This document shows, one piece after another, positions 63,723 to 64,000 of a stretch of 64,000 bases of DNA. Both the position numbers and the translations under genes were made by a program. Each line of letters opens with the position of its first letter. The stretch's first letter is position 1. The notes below the pieces were generated by a model that ran no database searches, was not told where the DNA came from, and saw nothing but the letters and a program-made list of their open reading frames with translations. This DNA is from Planctomycetia bacterium (GTDB lineage Bacteria; Planctomycetota; Planctomycetia; Pirellulales; PNKZ01), in the NCBI GenBank assembly GCA_021413845.1, contig JAIOPP010000118.1:1-64000 (forward strand), given 5' to 3'.

Positions 63723-64000
63723 TCAACTTCGCTTGCGCGGCCCGGTGTCGATGTCGGTCTCGACGCCATGTTCGCGGCAATAGCCGACGATCGTCTCTAA
63801 GAACTCTTCGCCGTATTCAGCTTGTTTCTTTTCGCCGACGCCGTTCACAAGCGGTAATGCGTCCCAGGTCGAGGGGCGGCGACGGGCGAAGTCGCGGAGC
63901 GTGGCATCGCTGAAGACGACGAACGGCGGCAGCCCTCGTTCTTCGGCCTTCGCGCGGCGCAGCTTACGAAGCTCTTCGAACAATTCGCGATCGACCCCTT
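63723..64000 (-). CDS. recQ: RecQ helicase, C-terminal HRDC part (cut by the window edge)
   Basis: The frame is open to the right edge. ELFEELRKLRRAKAEERGLPPFVVFSDATLRD and the following RRPSTWDALPLVNGVGEKK match the HRDC domain of RecQ-type DNA helicases. It binds DNA and structured junctions. The catalytic helicase part would lie to the right, outside the window. The stop is at 63723, so the C terminus is complete. Confidence 0.9.
   Translation of the reverse strand, partial: GVDRELFEELRKLRRAKAEERGLPPFVVFSDATLRDFARRRPSTWDALPLVNGVGEKKQAEYGEEFLETIVGYCREHGVETDIDTGPRKRS

Overview
The window looks like chromosomal DNA of a high-GC planctomycete (Planctomycetota, probably order Pirellulales). 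The main reasons are an elongation factor G of the mitochondrial/spdEFG1 type ([10 protein letters not shown]-loop), a Rho-N plus DUF4912 gene, tandem giant ABC-2 permeases, many short intergenic inverted repeats, and a flagellar flhA-flhF-flhG-fliA cluster. The taxon is an inference from protein character, not from an rRNA gene, since none is present. No insertion sequence, prophage, CRISPR array or tRNA was found.

Layout. 0-3.7 kb: phoU, an SDR oxidoreductase, a sulfotransferase and a thioredoxin-fold lipoprotein. 4.1-10 kb: flagellar export and placement genes flhA, flhF and flhG, a small membrane protein and the sigma-28 gene fliA. 10-13 kb: a long structured intergenic region, then fusA. 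13-21.5 kb: small Fe-S proteins (CDGSH, BFD-like), an epimerase-like protein, an apparent fucose-type catabolic operon (lactonase-like hydrolase, DinB-fold protein, FucU mutarotase), a flavin-binding stress protein, a secreted metallo-beta-lactamase and a fumarylacetoacetase-family enzyme. 21.6-27.8 kb: a divergent exopolysaccharide locus (WecG/TagA, GT4 and Wzz-like on the minus strand; polysaccharide deacetylase and GT4 on the plus strand). 28-47.5 kb: mixed housekeeping and accessory genes, including HDOD, AlkA, ferredoxin, an orphan AAA+ ATPase with upstream 10-bp repeats, thiC, a secreted lipase-like hydrolase, an MFS transporter, larE, a Tat-exported Gfo/Idh/MocA protein and a DUF4912 gene split by an in-frame TAG. 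48.3-56.7 kb: the complete F-type ATP synthase operon atpZ-I-B-E-F-H-A-G-D-C. 56.8-64 kb: a lipoprotein, an FHA-like protein, two small ORFs, two paralogous ABC-2 permeases, a DUF1003 protein and the C-terminal end of RecQ.

How the genes work together. FlhA belongs to the flagellar export gate, FlhF and FlhG set flagellar position and number, and FliA transcribes late flagellar genes. The ATP synthase operon makes the whole enzyme. A Rex-type palindrome and a sigma-70-like promoter lie upstream of it, which suggests redox control. The glycan genes would build, elongate and trim a surface polysaccharide.

The most unusual structure is outside the genes. At least eleven intergenic gaps carry degenerate 7-nucleotide tandem arrays, often as opposing arms that could fold. 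There are also two REP-like inverted repeats, a chain of hairpins upstream of fusA, an AT-rich 10-bp repeat array touching the start codon of an Orc1/Cdc6-like ATPase, and an amber codon inside an otherwise continuous DUF4912 reading frame.
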